This document shows, in pieces, positions 49,113 to 61,000 of a stretch of DNA of 64,000 nucleotides. Both the position numbers and the translations under genes were made by a program. The notes below the pieces were generated by a model. It saw only the letters and a program-made list of their open reading frames with translations, did not search any database and was not told where the DNA came from. This DNA is from Varroa destructor (Eukaryota > Arthropoda > Arachnida > Mesostigmata > Varroidae), in contig NW_019211457.1 of the NCBI RefSeq assembly GCF_002443255.2, positions 23,131,709 through 23,195,708 on the forward strand, given 5' to 3'. Within the stretch, counting starts at the first letter, position 1. Each line of letters begins with the position of its first letter.

Positions 49113-49858
49113 GTTTAAACTTTTCACTAATTGGTTAGTATGAGCCGACCCGCCATCTTGGCATAACGTATAATTTCTTTTAAATACCTCAGCTTTTTCG
49201 ACGGTTGCTAAAAAGTTTATGGAACATGCAGCCCGTTCGTGTTGTATTCGTCTCTTTAAAACAAACGTACTGTGCTAGTACGTCTTCTTCATTGAGCACC
49301 GTACTATGAACGTGAACCTTTGTCAAAAATTTGCCTATGCACATAATGAGCACATCCCTTGGATTACGAGTAATAATTTCTGTAGTTGATTTTTGCATCG
49401 AGGATGAAAACAAGATCTTATTGCCTCGGTGGGTGTTAATAGCTCGTGGAAAGATTGGATAATAGCTGGTACTCCTTCAGATTCTAGAAACAAAGCACTT
49501 TCTTCCCACTGTGGCCAAAAGCTTTGTTTGTATCTTACTTAGAACAAACTGTCATCAAGCAGTCATCGATTTTAGATGAGCGCGCTTGTTAAACCGAAAT
49601 CGGATGTCAAAAACAGTTCTAACTTATTTAATATATTAGCTTAATATGCAAAGTGCTTATGCGCAGACGAAGCACCCGGCGACATCATAAAATCACAGCT
49701 TATTTTATTGACCTTATAGAACAGCTGAACTTACCAAAGGCGTCGCGAACCACATAACAGTTAACTACGGAAGCCAAAGAAAGGTATCGACGTCATTTAA
49801 GGTCGTTACACAGCGTAGCTAAGACTTTTCGGAAGTAATCACGAACATCTACCGACGT

Positions 49859-50037
49859 TTAGTAAGCCCTTTCTTCTATAATATACCCAATAACAGGCCT
49901 AGCGTGCAGCACGATCGGGCACGCTTTTGATTTGTGTCCGGTTTCGTCGCAGTACATACGCCCCGCATCATCTGCCGAAAGAAACTTAAGTTTATAAAGT
50001 ATAGAAGATGCGATAACAGTGTGAATGCACGTACACC
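49859..50037 (-). CDS. Zinc-knuckle-like open frame
   Basis: After an excellent minus acceptor (CTTGTTTTTCAG, with a second, TTTCTTTCGGCAG, further in) the frame reads ADDAGRMYCDETGHKSKACP, then VLHARPVIGY and a stop. YCDETGHKSKACP has the second Cys, Gly-His and last Cys of a CCHC knuckle, but the first Cys position is Arg. The vasa gene carries an intact knuckle (CENCEGKGHDASQCP), so this may be the 5' part of the decayed copy at 46.4-47.6 kb, or an unrelated gag-type remnant. Confidence 0.35.
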
Positions 50038-50055
50038 CTGAAAAACAAGTAGAAC

Positions 50056-50196
50056 TCACGCCTTGATGACTTTAGCCGTTTCTCGCATTTCAGGACAAAG
50101 AGTTTCTTCGAGCATTTTTAACAATAACTGACAGTAAATGCTGGCGTATTTAGAACTTGGACTCAACTTTACGAGTCTACATTTCGAATATAAGGG
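50056..50196 (-). CDS. Coding-like frame, 46 codons, unknown
   Basis: The minus frame reads KCRLVKLSPSSKYASIYCQL, then LLKMLEETLCPEMRETAKVI and KA before TGA. The TGA overlaps a strong donor (GGC then GTGAGTTC), so it may be spliced in phase 2 instead of ending. An acceptor at ATTCGAAATGTAG fits the 5' end. It has a helical, amphipathic composition. It lies directly 5' of the zinc-knuckle-like frame on the same strand. Confidence 0.35.
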   Translation of the reverse strand, partial: PLYSKCRLVKLSPSSKYASIYCQLLLKMLEETLCPEMRETAKVIKA

Positions 50197-50199
50197 TTA

Positions 50200-53100
50200 A
50201 CCTAGTTGTAACACATAATTTTAGTTATGAAAGCAGGAAATCTGTTTTAATGCTCGCCGAACCCAACTTATAAGCAATATATTGATAAATAAAGCAAAGT
50301 AAATTAGTAGCGTTCGTCATTGTTTTTAACTGAATTGAGAAACTGCTGCATTAAGTTGATAGAATATTGTTGCTCATTCCACAAGTCTCATCCGAAAGCT
50401 ATATTTCTTCACTATCCTACACTTAACTTTTAACACGTAATACATAGCTTGTGATCGATCTTGCCAAATTGAATATGTCGTCCTCGGTAGTATTTGGCGG
50501 TGGTTCGTATAAAGACGCAAACGACAAATGAGATCAACGTGTCTAGCGCAAGGATGAATTTGAGTATTTACATTGCTTTGCGGTCACACCTGATCTTTTC
50601 CTTGCAAAAATGTTGCTTTTTCTTCAAGTCGAGTTTTTAATACACTCTTTGTTGCGGCCAAAATTGACATAAACGGTAGCTGAAACAGATCTGGACTTTT
50701 CTCTAGTTTATAGAACATTCCTAAATGTTACACAGTTTTGAAAATATTTTGAGAATATTTAAAATAGATATGTACGGTTTATTCGGCACTGGCGCCATAT
50801 TTACGCGCGGCGAGAATAGCATTGTTGCATTTACTGTAATAATTTTCGATCTCTCATAGTACCTATATTAAGTACTAAATAGACAACATACCAATTTATT
50901 TATATAGCAGATTTTATTCTGTGTTTACAATTTTACAGTATCCGATTGAATCGCTGGGTGCTCGTGATACAGCATTTTTCAGGTGATGAATTCATATCGT
51001 CACACATAAAAAGAAATGATACCTTTTTAACGACAAACGCCCGGTAGGACCTCTATGTTTTGCTTCCTCGTATGATAGGTACATGCTACTGAAGTGTTTT
51101 TCGAATCTTCTCGATGCCCATATTTGCAAAAAGCTATCAGTACTCCAATTGAAGGTCATGGGTCTCTAATGCGCAGCTTTATAAAAACGGACCTGTGAAT
51201 AGCACTGAGGTCTGAGGATACCAAAAGCGATATTGGCTTTATCCGAGAGTCGCTGCAGGTCGGATGTGCAATAATTTTCAATTAGTATAAAATATGGTTT
51301 GTATGGAACATTTATAGTGATTCGTTGAGCTGCGCGATTGATGACATCCCTATGCTTTCTAACCTAAGCTAATTTATTGAACCCTTTAAATAAAATCGCT
51401 CCACTAGGCTAAAAAACATGCCAATAAATGTACGTGTAATATCAGTGTGTAGCAGGATGTTAAACTTTAACTGGATATTTATCGAGACCCGCAGTGTCAC
51501 GATAAAGAATCGAATACATGCACCTATAGAAGAACGCTTAGGATGTCGCAGAGAGAAAAGAAATGCAGAAGTACGATATAGAAGTTCATTTCATAGGTAA
51601 AGGCTTATGATATAGTCAAAATTCACCATAGGATTTCCTTACGTTTGCATTTGTCAGACACTGATGAACAAAGCATGAATTCTACCGCTAAAAAAGGGTA
51701 CTACTATCCGCTGGCCGATCTCCGTGAGTTAGTCCACCGAAGAATATAAAGTCTTACTGCCATAATTTTAATGCAATATGTAGAGAGCTAGCAAAACCTC
51801 GCAAGCAGGACAGCAACAAGCTAAGGCCCATCTTGACCACTGAGAGAGCCAGAGGGAGACGTGCTTGACTCGTACGTTAAGTAAAGAACATTTTATTCAC
51901 CTGCACGAAACGCTAGAAGAGTGCTTTTGCAATAACAAACCTAAAGAAAACGACATTTATTGATTGTCGTCCGAGGCACTGTGCTATCTATTTTAAACAA
52001 AAAAATCTATGCATAATCCGTTAATTCAACGTCTTTATGTATGTGTCACGTAAGACAGATTGGTAATAAATCCTATGCATAGGAAATAGACGGTAATTAA
52101 TAATATTACGAATATTTTAGCTATCGACCTCATTGTCGCTAACTAACACTAATACAGTTCCGCATTACTTTCCGTTCGACCAGACTGTCCTTATTTGTTC
52201 GGCAAAATAATAAATGGTGTTGCATCAGACGCTCGCTGACACTACGAAAATATTGATTTTTTCGGCTGTCGAGCAACAAATGATTATGTGGCCGGCGCAA
52301 TTATTACTAAGTCATAGTGTAGTATATTTCATTTGTAAATTGATATCGAGTATCGGTTCTACATCCCTGCTCTACCTTAGAGATTTACTGCCACAACGGC
52401 GCACATTTTTTACCCTAAACAGTAGAGTTTTTGCCCTACAGTAGAAAAGATAGAGGAAACCGAAAAAAAAAATAGGTAGGGGGCCAATTTCTATTCAAAT
52501 TTCATTTTAAAAAAGACTTACGATTCTAATAACAAAAACATCCTAACACTACGATTAGCCTCTTATTAGCGCAAATATAATTTCAAAAGCATGACTGATG
52601 AGAAATTTTGTTCAGATCATTATAATTTACAATGTAGATTGTATGTTATATCTTAATTGTATACGCAAAACCACAATTCATTTCGATTGGTCAAATTAAT
52701 TAATAAAAAAAAGTTGAAAAGTCTAGTGGCTAGAATATGAAAAGCAAGACGTAAAATAGATATATAGAACCAAAAAGGAAACACAGACGTCAGACATGTT
52801 TACTACTGTCAAATAGTAAATATAAAAAAAATAGTTACTAAAAAGGAAGTTTAAAGGCGGTGGTAACGGTATCTACAGCACACGTTTGAAAGAGCGCAGC
52901 ACATTGCTTACGTACCTAATGCTTCTACTTTTGGCGCCGTCTATGCGTAAAGCCCACAGCAGACAACGGACTCAACGACACGTGGCGTAATTTGTGTAGC
53001 AGTACAGTTTCGATGGAGAGCAGGCGTATTGCGTAGACACGTGTATTAACGCGATTTTTGTTTGTGTATATGTGCAAAGCATATCAACTAACGACGCCTT

Positions 53101-53580
53101 ATTTTTGTCTATGCGTATTAGTTCGCCAAGACAAACAGTTTATTTACACAACAATATGCATTGTTGCTAATGCGACGTGAAAACCTTACTCAAAATACTA
53201 GCGTACTTACGTTTCGAAACTAACTTCTCATGCACGCACACCAACCAGTTGAAGATTTAGCAAATCCAATTGTCGATGCTCGATATGTTGATAACCTAGT
53301 TGAAATGTACTGGGTTAGATCAAGTGAATCGTGTCACCATTCGAAAATTAGGGGCAAAATTGTTTTGCCATACAAATACACGCGTGTGTAGATCGACTAT
53401 TAAAATAGAGTGGCATTTTTAGATTTAAGTATGCACCCCATCTGATAAGGGCAACATTATTCAATGCAGTGCTGCTTACACTGCAGCGTTTATTATGCAA
53501 TACTTGATCTGACCTCGATACTGCGATGGATTAACTCACTTTGCAAACGTTTCCCAGTGTTATATTTTCCTTATGACTTT
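50200..53580. other. AT-rich stretch without clear genes
   Basis: Short frames only. A plus frame at 51418-51600 (HAPIEERLGCRREKRNAEVR) ends at a GTAAAG donor and could be an exon. Otherwise nothing is supported. Confidence 0.3.
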
Positions 53581-53589
53581 GTTCCGCGT

Positions 53590-53695
53590 GCTGGTGCAGT
53601 GGATACTGTGTTTATTTGCTAAACCTAGCGTGGTGGTCTAGGTTAGAATCTGTTTCGTGCTGAAACGCAGCCGCTCGAAAGCCGCAGGTTACATA
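53590..53695 (+). repeat. tRNA-derived SINE copy 4
   Basis: A plus-strand copy with A box TGGTGCAGTGGATACTG, TGCTAAACCTAGCGTGGTGG, a degenerate B box (AGGTTAGAATC) and TTTCGTGCTGAAACGC. The order of blocks is the same as in the 30.3-kb copy, with a short deletion after the B box. Confidence 0.5.
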
Positions 53696-53699
53696 GAAA

Positions 53700-54680
53700 C
53701 TTTTTATACAAAAAACATGGAGTTTCGTGGCGCTTCGGCAGCTCCATGCGAAAAATGTTAGCTTACCAAGCTACGAACAAAACATAGTATCATAGCACTG
53801 TGGTGTAATCGGGTTGCCAAGGCTGGTGTTGGTCGTTTGCGAAACCGGATTACCGTATCACACATCAGTTGGTTTTATGTTCTTCGAGAGTCAGACTTTG
53901 GTAAATGTTATTTTTTTTTATAAAAAAGTAATAAATAACAAACAGTTTCCGGCACTAGACCAATAAAAATGGTTACCCACCAGTGAAGGTTGAAAAAAGA
54001 TGGTCGCGTTTGCAGTCAACGACTTGCAAAAATGCTGAGCAAATTATCCAAACTATTATCCAAATTATATTAAACAAACTCCAAAAAAGACTATCGTTTT
54101 TCAACTAAATCAATAGCTTGCAAATACAATCTATTAAATACAACAATGATATGTATACAACACGATATAGTTCCTAAATGCAGAAATATGCTTATTTGCC
54201 TTTATATATATAAAGGCGCGAAATTCAGAGTAAAGGCAACTAGCCTGAATATAAGGATAGTTGCTTTGCAATACAGTAGAAATATCTAAGCTTCGGGTCG
54301 TTACAGGCTTAAAAACATCCACTTAAAAACTTATTGCAGTTTGGTAAATTAACATAAAATATTTCTGAAATGTAACAACAAGGCACTACAGAATATTCAT
54401 TGAAATTGCCTAGTAGCTACGCAATATATTCCTTAAATAGTCAACGACTGCGTATACTGTCACTTTTAATATTACTTTATAAGGATTGAAGTATTTCAAT
54501 ATGTTTTTTTAATTTCTGAATTGATGATAGAATTTCAACCATAGCTTACTTTTCGGTAAGTGTCAGTGCGTGGAATCACAGGCCAACACGTGCAAGTTTC
54601 CGAAGGGATGCTAGACCTTAAAGATATTTTAATCGCTTTTAAAATACCTACTCGCATGAAAGGAAATAGGCGTGGCTTTG
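53700..54680. other. Gene-less AT-rich stretch
   Basis: No supported coding or RNA feature; the direct repeat ATTATCCAAA occurs near 54.05 kb. Confidence 0.3.
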
Positions 54681-54690
54681 GGTAGCAACT

Positions 54691-55751
54691 TTAATACCGA
54701 TAATTAGGCCCCTGAACGACTATTAGATTCACAAACTGAAAACGATTGCATCCGTATCTGCCAATTTTTAGAGGAACGGATGCCTCCATTACACAATGTT
54801 AGAGTGCTTTAAGTTTATTCATCTCATTATTGGAAAGTGCGCGTTTAGCCGTAGTTTCGCGAGCAAATGTCACATTTCAAAATAATCGGTCAAATGATAC
54901 GCTTGATATAGATGATATTTTTTACTTCGAACGAAAGTCCCATTCGAATCCCTGGTTTTAAGATCTGTAATGAAAATAGTGCGTAGACAAATATAGTGGC
55001 AGGAACTGCTTTAGCCAGTGGCGTATTCGTAGCTCTTAATCTTCAAAATTTAAAAGCCGAGTTCGTATAGAAAAACGATATCGACTTCAGATGTTGTTCG
55101 CTGCTGTGCGTTTGAGCTGATGTTATAGCGTGCCGGAAACGATGGGCTGCTGAGCATCAACATTTGTCCTCGTGCGCATCCTTCTACTTGAACTTACTTT
55201 TCGCTTGTAACTAACTAGCCAATTGAAATTAGGTCTTTTCCCAAAAAAATTGATTTGAAAAGTTCCCTTTCCGGTGCTGTTTTGAAGAACCTTGTTCTCG
55301 AGTGCGTCCTTTTCGTTGCGAGAGTTAATTCCTACAAATAAAGGATAGCCATGCAACGACGTTATGTATAATCATTATTGTGCACTGTCAACTATATTGA
55401 TACGTCCAAGCAGTTGATATATCGAATCTATAGTCGCTCGAAGAGGTCAGCGTCCGACAGGTTTGGTAATAAACCAGCTGGTAATTGTTCGTAGCATAGT
55501 TGATCGCTAATGCTAACAGATGTGGGAAAATCTATTCGAGAACATGAGTGTTCTTTGGCAACGCTGGATGACGCCATACGAGCTTGACGTTGCATCAGGC
55601 AGGTCATACAACGGAAGCCAGTTAATGCCGACAATAGGCAGTAATCATAATGATTCCAAGCGGATGTAATGGTTAAGTAAGTGCTTGCTGCTCGTAGATA
55701 CATGGGTGTTTTTTTTTTTTGATGAAAAGCTTCAAAGAAGTTTAAACGCAT
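54691..55751 (-). CDS. Hypothetical three-exon gene, 151-residue model
   Basis: Exon 55475-55751 starts with ATG and ends CSRIDFPTSVSISDQLCYEQ then LPA at a moderate donor (AGCTG then GTTTAT, phase 1). Exon 55198-55331 is the strongest: acceptor CCTTTATTTGTAG, near-consensus donor (GAAAA then GTAAGTTC), open from phase 1 to 0 and reading INSRNEKDALENKVLQNSTG, then KGTFQINFFGKRPNFNWLVS. Exon 54691-54735 (acceptor AATCGTTTTCAG) adds FVNLIVVQGPNYRY and TAA. The total is 456 nt, divisible by three. The middle and last exons alternate polar and hydrophobic residues like beta strands. The first exon is less certain. No family is recognised. Confidence 0.4.
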
Positions 55752-55759
55752 ATGTAGGT

Positions 55760-57730
55760 TCTCAGTTAGCCTATATCAAACATAAACCAGGCAGACACTT
55801 GAGAAGGGTTACCTTGTACCACTTAATGTATACATCTTTGTTGGTAGATCCCCTCGCGCTTAGTTATGCTTTTGCTGTTTAGTTTGAATCAAACACTGCA
55901 ACGACAGCTGGAACACTGCCACGCCTGATACTTACTTTTCCCATTCGTTTGTCGCCTACGATAGGACGGATGCTGTGAGCGACGCTAGAGCTTGAGGGGT
56001 GCCTGTTACTAATTGCTCATCAAAAAGAAGCAACAGCTAGGGGCTCGCATCAAGTGACACGTGACAGTGATGCTGCTACTGCTGACTGCTCCCTCTGTTT
56101 TGTGTAAGATCAGCGGACCCGTGATGAGCTAGCTTATTCTCCGTTTGGCTAGGTTCCTTAAGTAACACAAACTAGATAGTATATACCATACATATAAAAA
56201 ATTTGAGTTATTTTTTACAGTGCAATACTACAATAGGTCGGATACACGAACTGGTGATTAGTTAATTGTCATTATAGGCCTTTTTGTATATAGACGAAAG
56301 GGCCTATCTATTATAGCATAGTTGTAAGAGAGTAGATTATACTACTTTACTCTTTCAAATGTGCATAGCAGATAAAAACGCCAATATTAACTCGTTGCTT
56401 GTGTTCACAGTAAAAGACTTCGTCGCGCGCTTCGCGAATACGCAGTTTACCATTTTATTCACTTGAATGAACAAATGTGATTTCAATTGTATCGCGGCGC
56501 TGATGTATTCGAATCATGCACGTTTAGTTTTGGTTGGATATGAGTACATATTATCATGGAGCTATGATGGGTCATACATAATGATGTATGGATCTGTCTT
56601 TTTTGTGGTCATATTTCTTTTTCATCTAGGCGAGAGACCTGAGTTATCGGTCTATGTACCCAACACGGCAATGGCTGTTTAGCACTATTGAATCACATAC
56701 GCATGCAAATATACAACATATTTTTTTTATGGTAATACCATTCAAAATTGCGTTCTCAGTTGCAGAACTGCTAAACGTTAGAAATGATATTACTTTACTA
56801 TGAAAAATAACATGCGTTACGGCTGTATATCGTAGTGTTAGATTAAGACACACAACTTAAAGCAGCGTTTATAGATCAAATAAGAATACGAAACGTGAAA
56901 TCGGCAAAAAAATTGTACAATGACTGAAGTTAGAGTGTTTATTACACGTTGGAAAAATACAAAAACTCGTTATAATCGACTATCTTAAGGATGGTAAGAC
57001 TATAACAAATTCGGACTGTTCTAAACTTTTCCAACGTTTTTGTGTGGTTTTTCATCGTTGCTATTAATTTCATAGAGAGTCATAGTTAAGCAAATAAAAA
57101 AACAGCGCATTGCATTCGATGGCGACGACAATTTGTAACAAGAACCTTTATTGATTTGGGAACCAAAATAAACCTGCACCGAATTTTGGCGTTGATCAGC
57201 CTTCAATTAAATGTAATGATATTTGAGGTGTTTATTAGATAGTTTCAAAGATTGATACTTGTGGTTCGCCCTCAAATGGCTGAATAAACAAAAATTTTCT
57301 GAAGTTAATGAATATTCGGCATGATAGGTAGCGGTTTATCCCCTGGTTTTAATATACAGAAAAGACACTGCATTGCAAATAAGAAGAAAAAGACTCACAT
57401 GTTACATGTTCTAAGGATATCAAGAGTCTAATAAACTCAGTATAAAATTACCTCGATAACAAGCGTGTCATACACTTCGACGAAAAAGAATACATATATG
57501 CGTTTATAACATTAGAACAACCAATCAAAAAAATCTGATTCTTAGCAAATTGTATGAAGTGTATAGATAGAAATTTTTCTGTACTCCATATTGTTACTAA
57601 GCCAGAATCTACAGTAAAGAATAAATTGCTATTTTTTAATTTAGAAAACTTTAGATCCCAGATGTTTTCGGAACAAAATTAATTGCAGGTTTTTAATTAC
57701 TGATAGATATCAGAATCGAAAGAAGACACT
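55760..57730. other. AT-rich 3' flank of vasa
   Basis: No gene called. It includes candidate polyadenylation signals for vasa on the minus strand: ATTAAA just past the stop (57691-57696) and AATAAA near 57231. Confidence 0.35.
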
Positions 57731-57734
57731 ACAT

Positions 57735-58035
57735 TCAGTAACGCAGGAAATCCGGTACTTCTGCACCACAGTCCATTAGGATTTCCTTGAGCCGTTCTTG
57801 TATTGCGAAGTCACGGCTCGAATCAAAGAATGCGGTCGCTCGACCTTGATTGCCGAGACGACCTGTCCGGCCTACTCTATGAACGTATTCATCCGCCTCT
57901 TTTGGCATATCGAAGTTCACTACGTGAGTTACACCACTAATATCCAGTCCACGAGCTGCGACCGACGTGGCGACCAATATGGCGCAATCTCCCGACTGAA
58001 AGTCCATAAGAGCCTGTTCTCGCTGCCCTTGGTAG
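57735..58035 (-). CDS. vas: vasa last exon (helicase domain 2)
   Basis: Begins YQGQREQALMDFQSGD after acceptor GTCGTTCTAG. It carries motif V (VATSVAARGLDISGV) and motif VI (HRVGRTGR) and ends DCGAEVPDFLRY then TGA. The 202-nt intron before it splits the HG-N-R/YQGQRE segment. Confidence 0.85.
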
Positions 58036-61000
58036 CTAGAACGACGTCGTAACCGAAAATAAGTAATGCATCAGTATTAGTAGACCAACGCCTTCCTTAT
58101 TATTCCTGGAGAATGAGAAATTATTGAGTTAAGAGATGCGGGTACTTGCCGACAAAATCTAAAGATACAAAGATCTTCAATTAATGAGGGGTAAATTATA
58201 TTTGATACCAGATACGTATTTTGTGATGTATACGAACCGATTCCCATGGATTGAAGTCGTTTTCAAATTCATCTCCGAAAGATACGCTGCGAGGAAGTCT
58301 GCGGACCTTTTAGTTTCAATAAAGACTAAGATTTTTGCTAGAGGATTTTCTGCGAGGTCGGCTCGAATGATTTCAAGAACACGGTCTTTCTTTTGGCCCA
58401 CGCCTGAAATCGCTTCGATAACTTGAATTACGTCTTCATTAGCTCCACCAACTAACCCGACTTCAAGTTTTATGTAATCATCAGCTAGAAATTGTTTTGC
58501 CATGTTTTGAACGTCTGGTTTGAAAGTTGCCGAAAACATGAGAGTTTGTGGCTTCATATTATTTAACTTAAAATAATTGCCAATTGTATTGATGTCATTT
58601 AAGAACCCCATGTCTAACATACGATCAGCTTCGTCGAAAACGAGAAATCTGAGTCGCTCTAAACTGATTACACGCCTGTTCAGGAAATCTTTGACACGGC
58701 CTGTAGTACCCACGAGTATATGGCAACCTTCCCGTATATTACTAATCTGGGTGCCAATGTGTGTCCCTCCATAACATTCCTTCACCTGTATTTTCGTGCG
58801 AATCCCATACCGTTTCGCGTCTACGGTAATCTGACACACGAGTTCCCGAGTGGGCGCCAAAATTAATGCTAATGGGGACTGAGGGCCTTCACGTATTTCC
58901 GGGTTTTCCTGCAAGATAATCTGCATCAACGGCAATACGAAGGCTGCGGTCTTCCCTGAACCCGTTTGAGCACATGCCATAATGTCCTTGTTGGCTAAGA
59001 TGATTGGGATGGCATACTTCTGCACGGGTGTCGGCGTCTTGAAGTCCATCGCTTGAAGTACGCTTAGCAATTCGCGGTCAAGTTTAGCATCTTCAAATGA
59101 GCGCAGTTTCAACTTTTCAAAAGAAGGGTCCGGCTTCCCGTTTCGGTCCAACACTTTGACTTGAATATTCTCGTACCGGCTAAAATTAGTGCCCGTTCGA
59201 TTTCGGCTTATTGCACTAGCTTCATTCACCTCAATTTTCTTCCGGTACGGTTTTGCTTGGGCATTCTCGTCGTTCGTACCCATTCTTTCCTGGAACTGAG
59301 ATGAGAAGCGACCTTCTTGATTGCTCCGATGTACGTTCAACGCATTCTCCTCCCCGTGGTCATGTTTAGCTTGTCTGTAATCGTCATTTCCATGGTACCT
59401 GCCATCGTTGTCTCGTTGATAAACATTTCTGTTTTCGTAACGATCATTTTGAAATTGTCCTGAACTGGAGCCATATCTGCCCCAGCTAGAATCGTCACGT
59501 GACCTCGATTCACCATGGTAATTACGCGAACTATCGTAAAATCGGTTTGAAGGTGCTGGAAAATTCATATGTTGCTGCATCGGCGCTGAAGGACATTGCG
59601 AAGCGTCATGACCTTTGCCTTCGCAATTTTCGCAACGTTGCACAGAAGGGTATTGACGATTTTCCGCGTTTCTGTTATAACCGCCGCCTCCATAACTCTT
59701 CGTTAGCTCTTTTGTGGGTCTTCCTCTATCTGAAATACATCCCGTAAAACATCGTAAACGTACCTACGGAAACTTTGGCTTTGTAAATGACCGTTAGTGA
59801 ACATAAGGGTATATACAGAGATCGCGTGGCTACGACATGTAGCGTTCTTACCTGACGACTTCCAAAGTAGTGTCTAAGAGGCTTCATCGCTGGAAGCCAT
59901 GGGCCGAATATAAGCTAATAAAGAAGCAAAAACAATCATCTGACCATCTGGCCAATGAAAATTTTGAGTAATACATTATAATCAACACAAGATTGTTAGA
60001 GCGATGCTGCTCTTTACTCGCAGCTAGGTAGCATAATATCGACGAAGCTAAAAATGACGACGTCGCCAGATTATGACTTAAAATTTTTGCCCATGATGTT
60101 TTAGAAATCAAAGTCCTTCATGATCACAGTAAGTTTTTTTTATTTATATTATACTACATACTTTATACCCTAGACAATTATAACTCGAATATTGTTGATG
60201 GAATTTATCTGCCATCACACAATATGTCATATCAAGTAAAGCAAATTACAAGGTATGAGTGGCTGTAATTCGACTGTCTTAATATTTCGAATAATAACCA
60301 CTCCAAGTGTTCAGCAGACCGCTGCCAGTTAAGCAAAGGCAAAATTGTACACCTACAAAAACCGCGCACAGTTTATCATGCTTATTATAGAAAACAAATT
60401 ACGAATACGTTGTAACGAGAGAACATTGTTATAGTGTTAGACTCAAGCTAATACTTAGTAACGATCATTGTCATTGTTTAGATGGGCTAATCAGAATATA
60501 TTCAACCTCCAACGGATCTATTACCATAATTGATGGTATGGATATAGAGAAAAGCATCCACATAGATCAACAATAGAGAAAGTTAACATTAAGATGAGCC
60601 GAAATGCTCTGTGAAGAATCCTGTGCAGAATGAGTTTGGTCACAGAACTTACTTGCAATTTTAATGATGGCCATATGCAGTCAAAATTATGCAACTACCA
60701 TAAAGGCATTGGATGTATTATTAGACACGTTATTCGATGTGCAAGGAATGCACACCTTTGCTTTGTGACTTTCCAACCCATTACCGAATTTCTGAATGGT
60801 CGTTAAGACAATCGCGAGGCATTGTCTGTTGATAGCACTTACGGATGCTCTACTACCTTGGGATAACTAGAAGAACTGTAGTCTTGGGATCAGTGCACAT
60901 ACTTGACCAAAAGCACGTAAGCGGAAATAAAGTTATTGTTACGGTAGTTTAATTTTGCAAGTGTAAGATATTTGCTCAAGCAAATAGAAAGGTATTGTGT

